A stretch of 6,736 nt of DNA from the NCBI GenBank assembly GCA_002308255.1, contig DBVZ01000131.1, positions 9,599-16,334 on the forward strand, given 5' to 3'. Of the stretch, positions 4,917 to 6,736 are shown in pieces. The translations under genes and the position numbers were made by a program. The notes beneath the pieces are model-generated. The model had not been told where the DNA came from. It saw nothing but the letters and a program-made list of their open reading frames with translations, and ran no database searches. Each line of letters starts with the position of its first letter. Position 1 is the stretch's first letter. The DNA comes from Lachnospiraceae bacterium UBA1251 (lineage in GTDB: Bacteria; Bacillota; Clostridia; Lachnospirales; Lachnospiraceae).

Positions 4917-6736
4917 ATGTGCGGAATTGTTGGATATATCGGTAATAAACCGGCACTTGACATATTGTTGGAAGGCTTGACTAATCTTGAATACAGAGGA
5001 TATGATTCAGCAGGTATAGCAGTTAATGTAGATAATACGGTTGAGTTATACAAGGCTGAGGGAAAACTGCAAAATCTTAAGGACATAGTTAATTCTAAAA
5101 AAGAACATATTGAAAAATCCAACATAGGTATCGGACACATAAGGTGGGCTACTCACGGTGCGCCGACAACCGTTAATGCACACCCGCATTCCTCAAATTG
5201 CGGTAAAGTTGCAATAGTTCATAACGGTATTATTGAAAATTACAAAGAATTGAAAGCAAAACTGGAAAAAGAAGGATGCGTTTTCAAATCGCAGACAGAT
5301 ACGGAAACAGTTGCACATTTAATCGCTCAAAAATATGATAAAACCAAAGATTTAACCGAAGCGGTAAGGCTTGCTACAAAAGAAATAGAAGGTGCTTATG
5401 CGCTTTGTGTAATTCATCAGGAGGTTAAAAATACAATAGTTGCAACTAGAAGAAATGCACCTCTGCTTGTTGGTATCGGCGAGGGCGAATACTACATTGC
5501 ATCTGATGTTCCGGCTATTATTAAATACACAAACAAAGCAATGTATCTTGACGATAATCAGATAGTTACGGTAACTCCAAATTCAATGGAATTGTCAGAT
5601 ATAGAAGGAAATCCGCTTCCGCAGAAAATTGAAACACTACCTTGGGAACCCGTCGCTCTGAGCAAAATGGGTTATAAACACTTTATGCTCAAGGAAATCC
5701 ACGAACAGCCGGATGTAGTGAGAAATGTTCTGGGGGGCAAATTAAGGTCAACAAGTGAAAATATTATCTTAAATGAAGTTACACTTGATAAAGAAAAACT
5801 CAAAAAACTCAGCAGAATACAGATTGTAGCCTGCGGAACTTCGTTGCACGCAGCAATGGTCGGCAAATATATAATCGAACAGTTTTGCGATATTGCGGTT
5901 GATGTTGAACCTTCAAGCGAATATATTTACAGAAAAACCATTACTGACGCAAATACTCTTGTAATCGGAGTTTCTCAGTCAGGCGAAACTGCGGATACAA
6001 TTACGGCAATCAGACAGGCAAAGAGCAGAGGCTCTCACATATTAATTATCACAAACAGGCCTGATTCTACGATGGCAAGAGAAGCAGACAGTTTGATTCC
6101 CGTAAATGCAGGTATTGAAGTTTCGGTTGCTGCTACAAAATCTTATATGGCGCAACTTTTGTCTTTTTACCTTCTTGCAATATATATGGCAGAAGTAAAA
6201 GATTCAATGCCGAAGGATGAACTTGCAAGACTCAAACACGAACTTGTAATTCTTCCGCAAAAACTCGAAAAAATTCTAACTTCAAAAGAAGATGTTCAGG
6301 CTTGTGCAAGAAAATTTGCAAACTCAAAAGACTTTATATTCATAGCAAGGGGTATAAATTTCCCGACTGCATTGGAAGGTGCTTTAAAACTTAAAGAAAT
6401 CAGTTACATTAATGCAACGGGTTATACAGCGGGTGAACTTAAACACGGACCTATTGCAATGCTTGATGAATCAATGCCTGTATTATCGATATTGATGAAG
6501 GGTTCGGTGTATGAAAAACTTTTGTCGAACAGCGAAGAAGCAAAAGCCAGAAATGCCAGAATGATTGCATTGACAAACTCTACATCAGAAAAACTTAAAG
6601 AATTGTTTGAATTCATAATTGAGGTTCCGGATATACAAGAGCTGCTTTCTCCGCTTATTGCAATGGTGCCGCTGCAGTTAATAGCATATTATATAGCGGA
6701 ATATCTTGGTAAAGACGTTGACCAGCCAAGAAATCT
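4917..6736 (+). CDS. glmS: GlmS, glutamine--fructose-6-phosphate aminotransferase (isomerizing), cut at the 3' edge
   Basis: The frame is open from the ATG at 4917 to the window end, giving 606 residues; about nine more (LAKSVTVE-like) are expected. GlmS makes glucosamine-6-phosphate from fructose-6-phosphate and glutamine, the first step towards UDP-GlcNAc for peptidoglycan. The glutaminase half (about 1-230) shows Cys2 as the N-terminal nucleophile after Met removal (MCGIVGYIG), RWATHG (76-81), HNGIIENY and the QTDTE block. Two SIS sugar-isomerase domains follow, with ACGTS (305-309), SQSGETADT (353-361), LEGALKLKEISYI (486-498) and GELKHGPIA (506-514). The isomerase residues E487, K491, E494 and H510 correspond to E. 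coli E481, K485, E488 and H504; the E. coli K603 equivalent lies past the edge. AGGAG (4904-4908) sets the start. All 19 arginine codons are AGA/AGG and the third positions are AT-rich, unlike every upstream gene. Foreign origin or an assembly join is possible. Confidence 0.96.
   Translation, partial: MCGIVGYIGNKPALDILLEGLTNLEYRGYDSAGIAVNVDNTVELYKAEGKLQNLKDIVNSKKEHIEKSNIGIGHIRWATHGAPTTVNAHPHSSNCGKVAIVHNGIIENYKELKAKLEKEGCVFKSQTDTETVAHLIAQKYDKTKDLTEAVRLATKEIEGAYALCVIHQEVKNTIVATRRNAPLLVGIGEGEYYIASDVPAIIKYTNKAMYLDDNQIVTVTPNSMELSDIEGNPLPQKIETLPWEPVALSKMGYKHFMLKEIHEQPDVVRNVLGGKLRSTSENIILNEVTLDKEKLKKLSRIQIVACGTSLHAAMVGKYIIEQFCDIAVDVEPSSEYIYRKTITDANTLVIGVSQSGETADTITAIRQAKSRGSHILIITNRPDSTMAREADSLIPVNAGIEVSVAATKSYMAQLLSFYLLAIYMAEVKDSMPKDELARLKHELVILPQKLEKILTSKEDVQACARKFANSKDFIFIARGINFPTALEGALKLKEISYINATGYTAGELKHGPIAMLDESMPVLSILMKGSVYEKLLSNSEEAKARNARMIALTNSTSEKLKELFEFIIEVPDIQELLSPLIAMVPLQLIAYYIAEYLGKDVDQPRN

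Overview
The window looks like chromosomal DNA of an anaerobic Bacillota (Clostridia-type) bacterium over roughly its first 4.7 kb. The evidence is the gene order (EcfA2, EcfT and TruA in a row, which in Bacillota normally trails the ribosomal-protein/rpoA-rplQ cluster), purine-rich Shine-Dalgarno sites and a clostridial phasin-like protein. These genes have a moderately high GC content and use many CGN arginine codons. The last 1.8 kb (glmS) is clearly more AT-rich and uses only AGA/AGG for arginine, so the two parts may not share the same history.

Region 1 (1-2763, + strand) is a compact housekeeping operon. It holds the 3' part of ecfA2, then ecfT (ATPase and membrane subunit of the energy-coupling-factor vitamin transporter), maf (house-cleaning nucleotide pyrophosphatase) and truA (tRNA pseudouridine synthase). 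Gaps are 6 to 36 bases and no internal terminator is visible. maf sits between ecfT and truA, which are usually adjacent, and the rplM-rpsI pair that often follows truA is not there.

Region 2 (2764-4698, + strand) begins with a 123-base AT-rich gap. It is followed by a two-gene unit: a phasin-like, helical, highly charged protein ending in a five-times-repeated tri-cysteine module (about CCCEPEAEKAEE, 36-bp DNA period), then a membrane-anchored SPFH/stomatin-like protein. A strong hairpin terminator closes the unit. The tri-cysteine protein is the most unusual object in the window: all 15 of its cysteines lie in the repeat tail, and all differences between the four full DNA repeat units are synonymous.

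Region 3 (4699-4916) holds a tRNA-Val(GAC) gene on the - strand. It has a good sigma-70-type promoter of its own and converges on the terminator of the SPFH gene. Divergent from it is an extended -10 promoter for glmS.

Region 4 (4917-6736, + strand) is a nearly complete glmS (glucosamine-6-phosphate synthase), cut by the window edge about nine residues before its expected end. Its leader is too short for a glmS ribozyme. The abrupt composition change between the tRNA and glmS suggests either horizontal acquisition or a chimeric assembly join, and this should be settled before glmS is attributed to the same organism.
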